Source: CAIWHR01 sp963788185
GTDB taxonomy: Bacteria; Pseudomonadota; Gammaproteobacteria; Burkholderiales; Casimicrobiaceae
Direction of reading: 5' to 3'
DNA length: 64,000 nucleotides
Assembly: GCA_963788185.1 (NCBI GenBank)
Contig: CAWBGE010000010.1
Location: forward strand, 1-64,000
Both the position numbers and the translations under genes were made by a program. Positions 1-10,906 of this stretch are shown here, piece by piece (position 1 is the first letter of the stretch; each line of letters opens with the position of its first letter). Under the pieces are notes generated by a model that was not told the origin of the DNA, searched no databases, and saw only the letters and a list, made by a program, of their open reading frames with translations.

Positions 1-58
1 TTCCCGCCAGCGGATAGAACTTGGCGGGCGACGCGTATTTGTACCAGTTGATGGCCAT
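1..58 (-). CDS. ccmC: CcmC heme exporter permease, N-terminal fragment (cut by window edge)
   Basis: The start of an open frame read leftward off the window. The first 19 residues (MAINWYKYASPAKFYPLAG) match the typical N-terminus of CcmC, the membrane protein that with CcmA, CcmB and CcmE presents heme for c-type cytochrome maturation in the periplasm. The ATG lies 10 bases downstream of the ccmB stop codon, giving the usual ccmA-ccmB-ccmC order. The rest of the gene is outside the window, so nothing can be said about its membrane segments. Confidence 0.85.
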   Translation of the reverse strand, partial: MAINWYKYASPAKFYPLAG

Positions 59-68
59 GGCGAAGCGA

Positions 69-794
69 TCAGTCCATTGCGATGCGTACGGCGGCGGCCG
101 CGGCGAAAGGGGCGCCGACGATGGCGAGCAGCAGGCCCGCTCCCAGCAGCGACAGGTTGCCGGAGACGTCGAGTCCCGAGCGCCACATGTCCACCGACCC
201 GGCGCCGAAGATGAGGATCGGGATGTACAGCGGCAGCACCAGCAGCGCGAGCAGGCTGCCGCCGGCACGCAGGCCCAGCGTCAGGGCGGCGCCGATGGCC
301 CCCAGCAGCGACAGGATCGGCGTGCCGAGCAGGAGCGCGATGGTGAGGATCAGCAGCGCGTCGCCGGACATCGCGTACTGGACGCCGAGCAACGGCGCCA
401 GCACCGCCACCGGCAGGCCCGTCGTCAGCCAGTGAGCGAGGATCTTGCCCGAGACCAGCGCGGCGAGCGGATGCGGCGACAGCGCGATCTGTTCCAGCGT
501 GCCGTCGGCGTAATCGCCGGCGAAGAGGCGCGGCAGCGACAGCAGCGAGGCGAGCAATGCCGCGACCCACAGCACGCCGGGGCCCATCGTCGCGAGGAGA
601 GTCCGCTCCGGTGTCGTCGCCAGCGGGAAGAGTGTCACCACGATGACGTAGAACAGTAATTGCACACCGAGTTCCGCGCGCGAGCGAAAGGCGATCTTCA
701 GGTCGCGGACAAGGCTCCAGCGGATCGCCGGCCAGATCGCGGCCGTGGTGTCGCTCGCGTCGGCTATCGGCACGGTGGTGTCACCGGCTGTCAT
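69..794 (-). CDS. ccmB: CcmB heme exporter ABC permease
   Basis: A 241-residue very hydrophobic protein with about six membrane segments, the standard length for CcmB. Signature stretches include 'LFAGDYADGTLEQIALSP' (residues near 90-107), typical of this family. CcmB forms the membrane part of the CcmAB ATPase used to release holo-CcmE from CcmC during cytochrome c biogenesis in the inner membrane. Its ATG overlaps the ccmA stop (ATGA), indicating translational coupling, and ccmC starts 10 bases after its stop. Identity rests on sequence motifs and on gene order. Confidence 0.95.
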   Translation of the reverse strand: MTAGDTTVPIADASDTTAAIWPAIRWSLVRDLKIAFRSRAELGVQLLFYVIVVTLFPLATTPERTLLATMGPGVLWVAALLASLLSLPRLFAGDYADGTLEQIALSPHPLAALVSGKILAHWLTTGLPVAVLAPLLGVQYAMSGDALLILTIALLLGTPILSLLGAIGAALTLGLRAGGSLLALLVLPLYIPILIFGAGSVDMWRSGLDVSGNLSLLGAGLLLAIVGAPFAAAAAVRIAMD

Positions 795-1405
795 GCGAGC
801 GACAGTGTGCGGACACGCGCCTCGGGCAGGCCGAGCGGCGCGTGAGTGGCGGCGACCGCGAGTCCGCCGCCGTTGAGGTGCTCGGCGACCAGCCCCGCGA
901 GCAGCGCCATCCCGGCGGCGTCCAGCGCGGTGACGGGTTCGTCCAGGATCCAGAGCCGGCGCTGCAGCAGGCGCAGTCGCGCGAGGCCGATGCGACGGCG
1001 CTGGCCTTGCGACAGAACGCGCGCCGGCAGATGGCGCTTCTTGCCGAGCGCGACCGCGTCGAGCGCGGCGTCGATCGCCTCGCCCGCCACCGGTGCGCCG
1101 GAGAGCTCGACCAGCAGGCGCAGATTCTCTTCGGCGGTGAGTTCGTCCTTCAGCGATGGCGAGTGACCGGCAAAGGCCAGCGCGCCGCGCAACTCCGCGT
1201 CGAACGGATGGACCGGCTGGCCATTCCAGAAGATCTGGCCGTCGGCGGGCGGGGAGAGCCCGGCCAGCATCCGCAGCAGCGTTGTCTTGCCGGTGCCGTT
1301 GGCACCGATGATGACGAGCGCCTCCCCGGCGTCGACGCGGAACGAGAGTCCCGAGAACAGCACCGAGTAGCCGCGCTGCGCGGCAAGATCGCGCGCTTCA
1401 AGCAT
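791..1405 (-). CDS. ccmA: CcmA cytochrome c biogenesis ATP-binding protein
   Basis: ATPase of the CcmAB complex. The frame is open further upstream, to about 1750, but the start at 1405 (MLEARDLAAQRG) gives 204 residues, the normal CcmA length, and the upstream extension looks like non-coding translation. Walker A is GANGTGKTT (near residue 34), the ABC signature is LSQGQRRR, and Walker B is LWILDEP. The stop codon overlaps the ccmB start by four bases. The gene heads the operon and diverges from maeB across about 250 bases. Confidence 0.95.
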   Translation of the reverse strand: MLEARDLAAQRGYSVLFSGLSFRVDAGEALVIIGANGTGKTTLLRMLAGLSPPADGQIFWNGQPVHPFDAELRGALAFAGHSPSLKDELTAEENLRLLVELSGAPVAGEAIDAALDAVALGKKRHLPARVLSQGQRRRIGLARLRLLQRRLWILDEPVTALDAAGMALLAGLVAEHLNGGGLAVAATHAPLGLPEARVRTLSLA

Positions 1406-1655
1406 CACTGGCAGGCAGGAAGGTTCGAGAAAACGTGGTTTCGGGAGTGTGCACGCGCGGCGCAGGCTTGCCGCGGGGTAGGGCACCCGTTCGGAAAAGG
1501 ACCCGCGATTATACCGGACGCGGATAGCATTACCTTGCGGCGGCTCAAGGTTCCGAAAAAGAGGGTGGCAGGGCGCTCGCGCCGCCATCGTCCGAGTGGT
1601 GCCCGACCCTTCGGATATCATGGGCACACCGCCAGCACCCTCTTCGGAAAACCCC

Positions 1656-3932
<2,277 letters not shown>

Positions 3933-4022
3933 CACCGCGTTGCACGCGCAAGCCTATGGTGCGGGGGCAGGACAGCCGGTTGAGGTAAAATCGCCGGTTC
4001 CACCAGAAGAGCAGCGCCAAAC

Positions 4023-4145
<123 letters not shown>

Positions 4146-4275
4146 CGTTCAAATAAAAAACCGTTAACAAACAACAATCCGACGTTCTGGAAGGACCGAA
4201 GTCGTCCGTTGACAGCCGGCATCAACCGGGGGCAGTATTGGGGAACACTCTCCCAACGACGTTGCACCTGCCCCC

Positions 4276-4728
4276 ATGCCCCTCACTGTGCCCCAGATCG
4301 AATTCGCGCAGCCGAGAGCGATGCCATACAAGCTCTCCGACGGTGGGGGAATGTATCTGTTCGTGACGCCGACCGGCGGGAAATATTGGCGGCTGAAATA
4401 CCGGCATGGGGGCAAGGAAAATCGACTTTCTCTCGGCGTCTATCCGGATACCTCCATAGACGACGCGCGTGCGCAGCGCATAGCGATCCGCGCGCTGCTC
4501 GCTGATGGCATCGACCCGAGTGCAGCGCGCAAGGCTGAATTGGGGCGGCAGCGAGCAGACGGGGCTCATCAGATCGCGTTGACGCGATTCCTGGTAGATA
4601 GTCGCGGAGCGCTTTCGTTTCAATTGGGCAGCCGTTGCCTATCGCTGACTCCTGCCGAAACAGCGGAACTGCGCGCGTTTCTCGATGCGACCCGCGCGGT
4701 CATTCCGAATGTGCTCCCATGCCCCTGA
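4276..4728 (+). CDS. Stand-alone integrase arm-binding-domain (DUF4102-like) protein
   Basis: A 150-residue protein. Residues 1-85 are clearly a DUF4102-type arm DNA-binding domain (KLSDGGGMYLFVTPTGGKYW, LKYRHGGKENRLSLGVYPD, ADGIDPS), the module that begins P4-type tyrosine integrases. There is no core-binding or catalytic domain. The remaining 65 residues (SLTPAETAELRAFLDATRAVI) are unlike an integrase and may be a small helical domain. It ends 10 bases inside the full integrase that follows, so the two are probably translationally coupled. It may act as an accessory factor competing for or helping arm-site binding, or be a remnant of a duplicated integrase. The role is inferred, not shown. 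Confidence 0.7.
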   Translation: MPLTVPQIEFAQPRAMPYKLSDGGGMYLFVTPTGGKYWRLKYRHGGKENRLSLGVYPDTSIDDARAQRIAIRALLADGIDPSAARKAELGRQRADGAHQIALTRFLVDSRGALSFQLGSRCLSLTPAETAELRAFLDATRAVIPNVLPCP

Positions 4729-5933
4729 CCGCGACCGCCATCCGAAACACGAAGCCCGCCGACAAGCCGATCCGCCTGTTTGATGGCGGCGGCATGTATC
4801 TCGAGGTTTCCCCCGCTGGCGGGCGCTGGTGGCGCCTGAAATACCGCTTCGTTGGCAAGGAAAAGCGCCTCTCTCTTGGCGTCTATCCCGAGGTGTCTTT
4901 GGCCGAAGCTCGCTCGCGGCGCGAAGATGCGCGCAAGCTGCTGGCGGCGGGCATTGACCCATCCGACCAGCGCAAGGCCGCGAAACGGGAAGCCGAAGGT
5001 CGGGAGATCAACAGCTTCGAAGCCGTCGCGCGCGAGTGGTACGGCAAGCAGGCCCACGTCTGGGTGGCACATCACGCATCCGACGTTCTACGCCGCCTGG
5101 AATCCAACCTGTTCCCCGAGATTGGCAGCGAGCCCATTGCCGAGGTAACGGCGCCGATGCTTCTGGCGGCGGTACGTAAGATCGAGCATCGCGGTGCGCA
5201 CGATCTTGCTCATCGCGTCTTGCAAGTGGCATCGCAAGTGTTTCGGTACGGTGTCGCAACCGGTCGGTGCCAGCGCGATCCCGCACCCGATCTCCGCGGT
5301 GCCTTGACTCCACACAAGAGCAAGCACCAGGCTGCGGTGGCGCCCGAGGAGTTGCCGGCGCTGCTACGCGCTATCGACGGCTATGGCGAGCTCGGCGATA
5401 AACTGACCGCATATGCGCTGCGCCTACTGGTCTTGACGTTCGTTCGGACCAATGAGTTGATCGGCGCCGAGTGGTCGGAACTCGACCTTGACTCGGCGAT
5501 ATGGATCATCCCGGCGACACGGATGAAGATGAGAAGCGAACATGTCGTTCCGCTTTCCCGACAGGCGATCGAGGTCCTCCGCGAGATCCGCGCTATGGGA
5601 TGTTGCAGTCGGTACGCATTCCCCGGTCGCAACCCCGACAAGCCCATATCGAACAATACGATGCTGTTCGCGCTGTACCGCCTCGGCTACAAGGGCAAGA
5701 TGACGGGGCACGGCTTCCGCGCCGTCGCGTCCACGATCCTGAACGAAGCGGGCTTTCGGGCCGACGTCATCGAACGCCAGTTGGCGCATAGTGAGCGCAA
5801 CGAAATTCGAGGCGCGTACAACAGGGCGGAATATTTGCCCGAGCGCCGCAAGATGATGCAGCAATGGGCGGACATGCTCGACGCGCTGGCACAGGGTGCG
5901 CAGGTAATCCCGTTGCAACGCAAGGCGAAGTGA
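4719..5933 (+). CDS. P4-type tyrosine recombinase / integrase
   Basis: A 404-residue site-specific recombinase. The N-terminal DUF4102 arm-binding domain (residues 5-85: LFDGGGMYLEVSPAGGRWW, KRLSLGVYPEVSLAEAR) is followed by a SAM-like core-binding domain and a catalytic domain with the family Arg (LTFVRTNELIGAEW), the HGFR motif (GHGFRAVASTIL) and LAHSERNEIRGAYNR, which contains the nucleophilic Tyr region. The start at 4719 was chosen because MPLTATAIRNTKPADKPIRLFD is the classic family N-terminus; the frame is open to 4635. Downstream of tRNA-Ser in the same orientation, it is the expected arrangement for a tRNA-targeting genomic island. Confidence 0.93.
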   Translation: MPLTATAIRNTKPADKPIRLFDGGGMYLEVSPAGGRWWRLKYRFVGKEKRLSLGVYPEVSLAEARSRREDARKLLAAGIDPSDQRKAAKREAEGREINSFEAVAREWYGKQAHVWVAHHASDVLRRLESNLFPEIGSEPIAEVTAPMLLAAVRKIEHRGAHDLAHRVLQVASQVFRYGVATGRCQRDPAPDLRGALTPHKSKHQAAVAPEELPALLRAIDGYGELGDKLTAYALRLLVLTFVRTNELIGAEWSELDLDSAIWIIPATRMKMRSEHVVPLSRQAIEVLREIRAMGCCSRYAFPGRNPDKPISNNTMLFALYRLGYKGKMTGHGFRAVASTILNEAGFRADVIERQLAHSERNEIRGAYNRAEYLPERRKMMQQWADMLDALAQGAQVIPLQRKAK

Positions 5934-5962
5934 CGGAACGGAATCACTACCGCGTCGAACGT

Positions 5963-5988
5963 CGGCGGCAGTCGATCGCCTGCCGCCG
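5963..5988 (+). terminator. Hairpin after the integrase
   Basis: CGGCGGCA (5963-5970) pairs perfectly with TGCCGCCG (5981-5988) around a 10-base loop, 30 bases after the integrase stop. There is no T-tract, so intrinsic termination is uncertain. Confidence 0.4.
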
Positions 5989-6062
5989 GTCACGTGGACG
6001 ACAAGTATCGCTGCAATGGTCGAGACACCGGCCGTTCAGTCGCGGTTGGTCAATGGGCGCGT

Positions 6063-6206
6063 TCGGCCAACTCCAGCCGTTGACGCCTTCAAGATGAAAC
6101 GCCTGGAATGGCCGGTCTCAAAGTGGAGCGGCCACAGCGCGCGGTCGCCGGCGCGGGGATGGAATCTCCATTGCAGACCTTCAAGGATTGGCGACGCCAG
6201 CCGACA
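6063..6206 (+). repeat. Dispersed repeat R1, copy 1
   Basis: This stretch is similar over about 140 bases to the reverse complement of 10377-10519; shared blocks include CCAACTCCAGCCGTTGACGC, AATGGCCGGTCTCAA and CCGTTGACGCC. A third, shorter copy is at 13851-13953. No terminal inverted repeats or open frame explain it. Confidence 0.7.
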
Positions 6207-6506
6207 TGAAGAATTGCTCGAACGGCTGCGGGCTGGTGAATCGAATAGACGCTCTCGACCCATTGCTGCCCGTGGCCGTCTTCTCGGCGAACGACCGGTG
6301 TACCTTGGAACTTGACATTCGATCACGCCGCCGAGAAAGCCAGTGGCGGCGACAGCGGTCGTTCGCGGGTTGCCTCCATCAACCGGCAAGAGATCCTGGC
6401 TGAACGACTGCATCCGAAGGCCGCGTACTCATCCTTACGACCCACACCCGCCGCTGGCGCCTTTCCGGCCCAGTGACCGATGCGCCTCTGTAACCGGCCG
6501 CTCGCA

Positions 6507-6617
6507 GATTTCGTCGAGAAATGCAGAGTTCAGTGGAAGCAGCCGTTACCAAAACACTGGCAGCCGTTTTGGAGAACGGCAGCCGAACGGCCGCACTTCA
6601 AGTCGGCGACGGTTCGA
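6507..6617 (+). repeat. Dispersed repeat R2, copy 1
   Basis: About 110 bases that match the reverse complement of 31266-31378; the best block is GCAGCCGAACGGCCGCACTT followed by CAAG(T/C)CGGCGACGGTTCG. One frame of both copies gives similar peptides (TAAERPHFK), but neither sits in a plausible gene. Confidence 0.7.
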
Positions 6618-6989
6618 GATCGACCCAAACCGGTGCTACGTCTCTCCATCAAAACGGCTGAGTAATTGTCTTTACTGTGGGCCGAGTGCCGCCTTTATAT
6701 TTGAGGACAAAAAAACGGGTGCCGGAATTGCGGCCGGCCGACAAGACCGTTGGCTTCGGGTGCGATTCTGCTCGCCGCAGCGCCGGAGCGCCTCGCGGCG
6801 GCGTGCAACGTTCCAACGCTTTCAACCTTAGAGGAAACGCGATGAACCCTATCGCGCCCGCACGGGCATGCCGAGTAGAATCGGCAAGGTGAGCGTTTGC
6901 CTTTCATGACAGCGCGGTATTCGCGAAGGGCTTCCTTCCGTACCTGGCAGCTTCGCCCCACGCGAGCCGGTGTTCAACTGGAGTAAACG

Positions 6990-7079
6990 ATGAAAGTCTA
7001 TGCATTCGTCTTCGGGCAAAAGGGACTGATGGCCGGCGTTGGCTTGCAGGGCAACAAGATCACCCGTCTCAAGCCGTAG
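6990..7079 (+). pseudogene. 3' remnant of a SYLF/YSC84-like lipid-binding protein gene
   Basis: A 29-codon frame ending in TAG encodes MKVYAFVFGQKGLMAGVG and then a short tail, resembling the C-terminal strands of bacterial YSC84-type (SYLF domain) secreted proteins. No upstream sequence continues the domain in any frame, so if the match is right only the 3' end survives. Recognition is from memory of a short motif, so confidence is modest. It sits 100 bases before the DUF2092 gene. Confidence 0.4.
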
Positions 7080-7178
7080 TTCGAAGTCGCGGTCATCGGG
7101 CCGTACTTCGTGTGAAGCATGGGTGGGCTGGCCAATCAATACTGCCGCGAGCACGCGGTGATAGCTGAGGGATCGAAG

Positions 7179-7991
7179 ATGAACATGAATGCTGGAACAA
7201 GCCTCGCCCGCGGAAAGCGCGGAAAGCTGAGTGGCATGTTGGTACTGGGCGCAGCTCTAATCCTTGCAGCGCCAGGCGCTCAGGCGCAGGCAAGCGATGC
7301 CAAGGTCATGCTCAAGGCCATGTCGGACTATGTGGGCAGCCAGAAGAACATCGAGCTCACGTTCGATAGCGACATCGAGGTGATCACGCCGCAGATGGAG
7401 AAGATCCAGTTCACCAATTCCGGCGAGGCGCTATTGAGTCGGCCGGACAAGCTGCGCGCCCACCGTGTCGGCGGGTATGCGGACGTGTCGATGTTCTTCG
7501 ATGGCAAGACCGTCAGCATCCTCGGCAAGCACCTCAACGGCTACGCGCAGTTTGCCGCGCCGGGCGGCGTCGACCAGTTGTTCGAGGCGTTACGGGCGGG
7601 TTACGGGGTGGCGTTGCCGTTCGCAGACCTTCTGCTGACGAATTCCTATGACACTCTGGTCGCCGGCGTCATGGAGGCCAAGCACATCGGGCGCGGCGTC
7701 ATAGATGGCCGGGAATGCGAGCACCTAGCCTTCCGCAATTTCGACACCGACTGGCAGCTCTGGTTGGAGGTGGGCTCACGGCCAATCCCGCGCAAGATGG
7801 TGATCACCAGCAAGACCCTGAACAGCGCGCCGCAGTACACACTTCGCGTCAAGACCTGGAATACCGACGTCAAGCCGGCGCCCGCTGCATTCGTGTTCAC
7901 GCCCCCTGCTAATGCGCAGCGGCTCAGCTCGGACGCCCTGATCGGGCTCGACGAGCTGCCACCGGAAGCAACCACTGGAGGAAAGAAATGA
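7179..7991 (+). CDS. Secreted DUF2092 family protein
   Basis: A 270-residue protein with a long N-region signal peptide (hydrophobic stretch LSGMLVLGAALILAAPGAQA, cleavage near residue 38). The mature part matches DUF2092, a periplasmic beta-rich, LolA-like fold (MLKAMSDYVGSQKNIELTFDS, RPDKLRAHR, FDGKTVSILGK, GRECEHLAFRN, DWQLWLEVGSRPIPRK). A start at 7179 with upstream GAGGGATC was preferred to the open frame from 7119. Its stop overlaps the next gene's ATG (ATGA). A lipoprotein-carrier-like role is plausible from the fold but unproven. Confidence 0.8.
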   Translation: MNMNAGTSLARGKRGKLSGMLVLGAALILAAPGAQAQASDAKVMLKAMSDYVGSQKNIELTFDSDIEVITPQMEKIQFTNSGEALLSRPDKLRAHRVGGYADVSMFFDGKTVSILGKHLNGYAQFAAPGGVDQLFEALRAGYGVALPFADLLLTNSYDTLVAGVMEAKHIGRGVIDGRECEHLAFRNFDTDWQLWLEVGSRPIPRKMVITSKTLNSAPQYTLRVKTWNTDVKPAPAAFVFTPPANAQRLSSDALIGLDELPPEATTGGKK

Positions 7992-8335
7992 CAAACGCTC
8001 CACGCGTCTTGGTCGTGTTGGGCCTCGCTGCAGCCGGATGGCTGGGCTATGGTGAAGGAGGTCTCGTTGCCGCGGTGCAAGCCGTCGTCGGCGCACCCGC
8101 GACGCCGGTCAGCTACGCCGGTGTTGCGCGCCGTTCAACCGTTGGCGTCGGTGCGCCTGGCGTGGGCGTCGCTCCCGGCGTCGGTGTGGGAGCGCCCGGA
8201 GTGGGCGTCGCACCTGGCGTCGGCGTGGGAGCCCCCGGAGTGGGCGTCGCGCCCGGAGTCGGTGTGGGGGCGCCGGGTGTGGGCGTACAGCCGGCGAACC
8301 GGGGTGGCCCTGTTAATCGGGTCGGGGTGCGCTGA
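7988..8335 (+). CDS. Small secreted protein with elastin-like Gly-Val-Ala-Pro repeats
   Basis: 115 residues. Residues 1-40 form a signal-like hydrophobic start (VLVVLGLAAAGWLGYG). Residues 52-100 consist of about four 13-residue units of the pattern VGVGAPGVGVAPG, followed by a short Arg/Asn-containing tail. Such GVGVAP/APGVGV repeats resemble elastin-like low-complexity sequence. The gene is translationally coupled to the DUF2092 gene (4-base overlap), which supports it being a real gene. The family is not recognised; a surface or periplasmic structural role is a guess. Confidence 0.65.
   Translation: MTNAPRVLVVLGLAAAGWLGYGEGGLVAAVQAVVGAPATPVSYAGVARRSTVGVGAPGVGVAPGVGVGAPGVGVAPGVGVGAPGVGVAPGVGVGAPGVGVQPANRGGPVNRVGVR
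8141..8287 (+). repeat. Tandem 39-bp coding repeat
   Basis: Nearly four in-frame units of 39 bases (13 codons) encode VGVGAPGVGVAPG. The units differ mainly at third codon positions (for example GGAGCGCCCGGA, GGAGCCCCCGGA), implying selection on the protein sequence or slow divergence after slippage duplication. Confidence 0.85.
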
Positions 8336-8538
8336 AAGCGCTGGTGTATGGCCAGTGCATGCTGGGATCGGCGGCCTGCCGCGCAGCAGCAGCAGGCGTC
8401 ATACATCAAGGCGCGCGCCGCCTGCTTCCAGGGTCGCGGTTACACCGTCGAATGAGGAATCACGCGACGCCGTTCCGAAACACCATTCATTTGCTGTTGG
8501 CTGTCGTCGCTGTTGCCTAAAGATCATTGGAGAGATTC

Positions 8539-10053
8539 ATGCGCATTACCATAGCCCGCGTCGTACTCGCCACCAGCCTCGCCGCTTGGTGTGCGCTTGT
8601 CGGCGCGCAACAGCCTACCTATAAATACTCAACTCCCACACCGCCCGGAGTGGCCTTCCCCGACACCTCGGAAACGCGGTTGGGCACACTCCGCTTCACG
8701 GACGGCTATCCGTCCGACGCGACCGCGCAAACGCTCTTCGACAATCTTGATTTTCAACGGGCGGTCCAGGCCTACCTGCTGGCGATTCCTGCAGTCAGCC
8801 AAGCCGCCAATCGCGACGCCATCCTCAAGTTGGGCCCGGCCAACTACACGGTCCCCATCTTCGAGAACATCATGGACTCGCGGTCCACGTTCCTCACCGC
8901 CAACACCAGTACGCCTTACAGTTGGATGTGGCTTGACCTGCGGAATGGGCCCATCGTGCTGGAGTCCCCGCCCAAGGTGCTCGGCGCCCTCAACGACATG
9001 TGGTACCGCTGGGTGGTCGACATCGGTCTGACCGGCCCGGACAAGGGCAAGGGCGGGAAGTACCTGATCCTGCCCCCCGGCTACAAGGGCAATGTGCCGA
9101 AGGGCTACATCGTCGTGCGAGCGCCGACCTTCAGCTTGTGGGCGCCATGGCGCAGCTTCGTGGTCGATGGTGACCCTAAGCCTGGCGTCGACCTGGTGAA
9201 GAAGTTCACCAAGGTGTACCCGCTGGGTAAACCGGCTGCAGCCGCGCCGATGAAGTTCGTGAACGTGTCGGGCAAAGTCTTTAATACGGTCGCGCCCTCT
9301 GACTATCAGTTCTGGGAGCTGCTGAACGAAGTAGTGCAGACGGAACCCAGCGAGTCGCTGGATCCTGTCCGCCTTGGGTTCTATGCCTCCATCGGCATCG
9401 AGAAGGGCAAGCCGTTTGCTCCCGATGCGCGGATGAAGAAGATCCTTCAGGAAGCGGCCACAGTGGGCGAAGCGACCGCCCGCACCATTGCCTTCAAGAT
9501 GCGCCAGAAGGCGGACTACTACTATGAGAACAGCGCCTGGCGGCTGCCATTCCTTGGCGGGTACAAGTTCGAGGAGCAACCCGGCGTGCTCAACCTCGAT
9601 GGCTACGATATGTACTACTGGGCCGCCACGGGCGTCACGCCGGCGATGGAAGAGAAGATGGTGGGTCAGGGCTCACAATACGCTTGGGCCACTGCGGACT
9701 CGAAGGGCAACCCGCTGGATGGCGGAAAGAACTATCGCATCCACCTGCCGCCCAACATTCCCATCAAGAACTTCTGGTCGCTGATCGCCTACAGCAATCA
9801 GACTCGCTCGATGCTGCAGACCGACCAGCAGTTCCCGAGCGTGTCCAGCCAGAACAAGGGCCTCATCACCAACGCCGACGGCTCCGTCGACGTGTGGTTC
9901 GGCCCGACGCCGCCTCCCGGCAAGCAGGCGAACTGGATTCAAACGGTTCCGGGCAAGGGATGGAACACGATCCTGCGGCTCTATAGCCCGCTGGAGCCCT
10001 GGTTCAACAAGACCTGGCGCCCGAGTGAAATCGAGGAGCAGCCCGCTTGGTAG
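8539..10053 (+). CDS. Secreted DUF1254/DUF1214 family protein
   Basis: A 504-residue exported protein (signal RVVLATSLAAWCALVGA, cleavage after GAQ). The N-terminal half is the DUF1254 domain (FDNLDFQRAVQAYLLAIPAVS, TPYSWMWLDLRNGPIVLESPP, YRWVVDIGLTGPDKGKGGKY). The C-terminal part is DUF1214 (YRIHLPPNIPIKNFWSLIAY, FPSVSSQNKG, DVWFGPTPPPGKQANWIQT, PLEPWFNKTWRPSEIE). These families are widespread in proteobacterial periplasms with no settled biochemistry. GGAGAG precedes the ATG at 8539. It lies 200 bases after the repeat protein, possibly in the same transcript. Confidence 0.88.
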   Translation: MRITIARVVLATSLAAWCALVGAQQPTYKYSTPTPPGVAFPDTSETRLGTLRFTDGYPSDATAQTLFDNLDFQRAVQAYLLAIPAVSQAANRDAILKLGPANYTVPIFENIMDSRSTFLTANTSTPYSWMWLDLRNGPIVLESPPKVLGALNDMWYRWVVDIGLTGPDKGKGGKYLILPPGYKGNVPKGYIVVRAPTFSLWAPWRSFVVDGDPKPGVDLVKKFTKVYPLGKPAAAAPMKFVNVSGKVFNTVAPSDYQFWELLNEVVQTEPSESLDPVRLGFYASIGIEKGKPFAPDARMKKILQEAATVGEATARTIAFKMRQKADYYYENSAWRLPFLGGYKFEEQPGVLNLDGYDMYYWAATGVTPAMEEKMVGQGSQYAWATADSKGNPLDGGKNYRIHLPPNIPIKNFWSLIAYSNQTRSMLQTDQQFPSVSSQNKGLITNADGSVDVWFGPTPPPGKQANWIQTVPGKGWNTILRLYSPLEPWFNKTWRPSEIEEQPAW

Positions 10054-10906
10054 GCGAGCCGGAACGACCGGCGACAGTTGCAACCGTGGCGCCATCCATC
10101 ACGCCCCAGTGTGCGCCACGGCGGCATGGATAGTCGCGCCGGCAATCGAAATGGAAGGTTGGAGGGGCCATGGTGCTTGGCAATAGAAACACGCAGTGGT
10201 TGGCGGTCGCGCTGTTGCATCGGCAGGAGCAAATGGACGAGACGAACTGGCGACCGCGCGGGACGGCCACGATCCGCGTCAGTGGCCATCCGGGCTCTTA
10301 CCGGCACACGCACTTGGTGCGTCACCTTGCGAAGGCGTGCTTGTGATCGCCCGCGGGCGCTCGAGCCTCCGCATGTTAACTGGCGACGCTGATCCTTGAC
10401 GGGCCGCTATGGAGATCGCTCGCCGCGCGTGCGATCGCGAGCTATGGCTGCTCCACCTCTTGAGACCGGCCATTCCCAGCGTTACATCTTGAGGGCGTCA
10501 ACGGCTGGAGTTGGCCGCCAGTGTGAGTACGACGCGGCGCCAGGAAGCTGACTTTCAGCGCGATGGCCCGGCCGGCCAAAGTCTGCTCGCGGTGACCCCC
10601 GGGGAAGCTCGGTCGCGGCCATGACCGGCCGCTCAGCCTCGCTGCCCGATTGTCTCCGAAGCAGTCACACACGCGGATACACTCCTCAGCCTGAGGACAC
10701 GCACGTAGGCATGGCAATCGGCGCGAGTCCGGCGCGCTGCTAGAATTTTCGGATTGCTCGGTCGCAGCCCTCCCCGCGGCAGCCGACTTTCGAGTGCCGT
10801 TCTTACGGATTCGTCGGGGCGGGGTTAGTCCAGGCGATCGAGCATCTTGTTGCCGGGACGTCATCTGACAACGCGGTGTATTTTCATTCTCTCAGAGGAG
10901 GGCGAC
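10054..10906. other. Non-coding accessory stretch
   Basis: About 850 bases with no believable gene on either strand. It contains R1 copy 2 (10377-10519). The immediate upstream of the NmrA-type gene has a Shine-Dalgarno (AGAGGAGGG at 10894-10902). Short frames here lack family resemblance and ribosome sites. Confidence 0.6.
10377..10519 (-). repeat. Dispersed repeat R1, copy 2 (inverted)
   Basis: The reverse complement of this stretch aligns with 6063-6206 from GGCCAACTCCAGCCGTTGAC through CGTCGCCAG, and partly with 13851-13953 (AAGAGGTGGAGC, CGCCAGTTA). Confidence 0.7.

Larger units (their letters stand above)
5934..7178. other. Gene-poor accessory stretch with repeats and gene scraps
   Basis: No convincing complete gene is visible in these 1.2 kb. 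It contains copies of two dispersed repeats (6063-6206 and 6507-6617). At 6831-6892 a good Shine-Dalgarno (GAGGAAAC) and an ATG at 6842 lead to only 16 codons before a stop, which looks like the severed start of a former gene. The tail of a SYLF-like gene lies at 6990-7079. The pattern is that of decayed or recombined DNA within the integrated region. Confidence 0.6.

Noticed and set aside
3961..4010. Promoter of tRNA-Ser (TAAAAT at 3986-3991)
   Set aside because: A -10-like hexamer is present but no acceptable -35 at the right spacing, so not listed.
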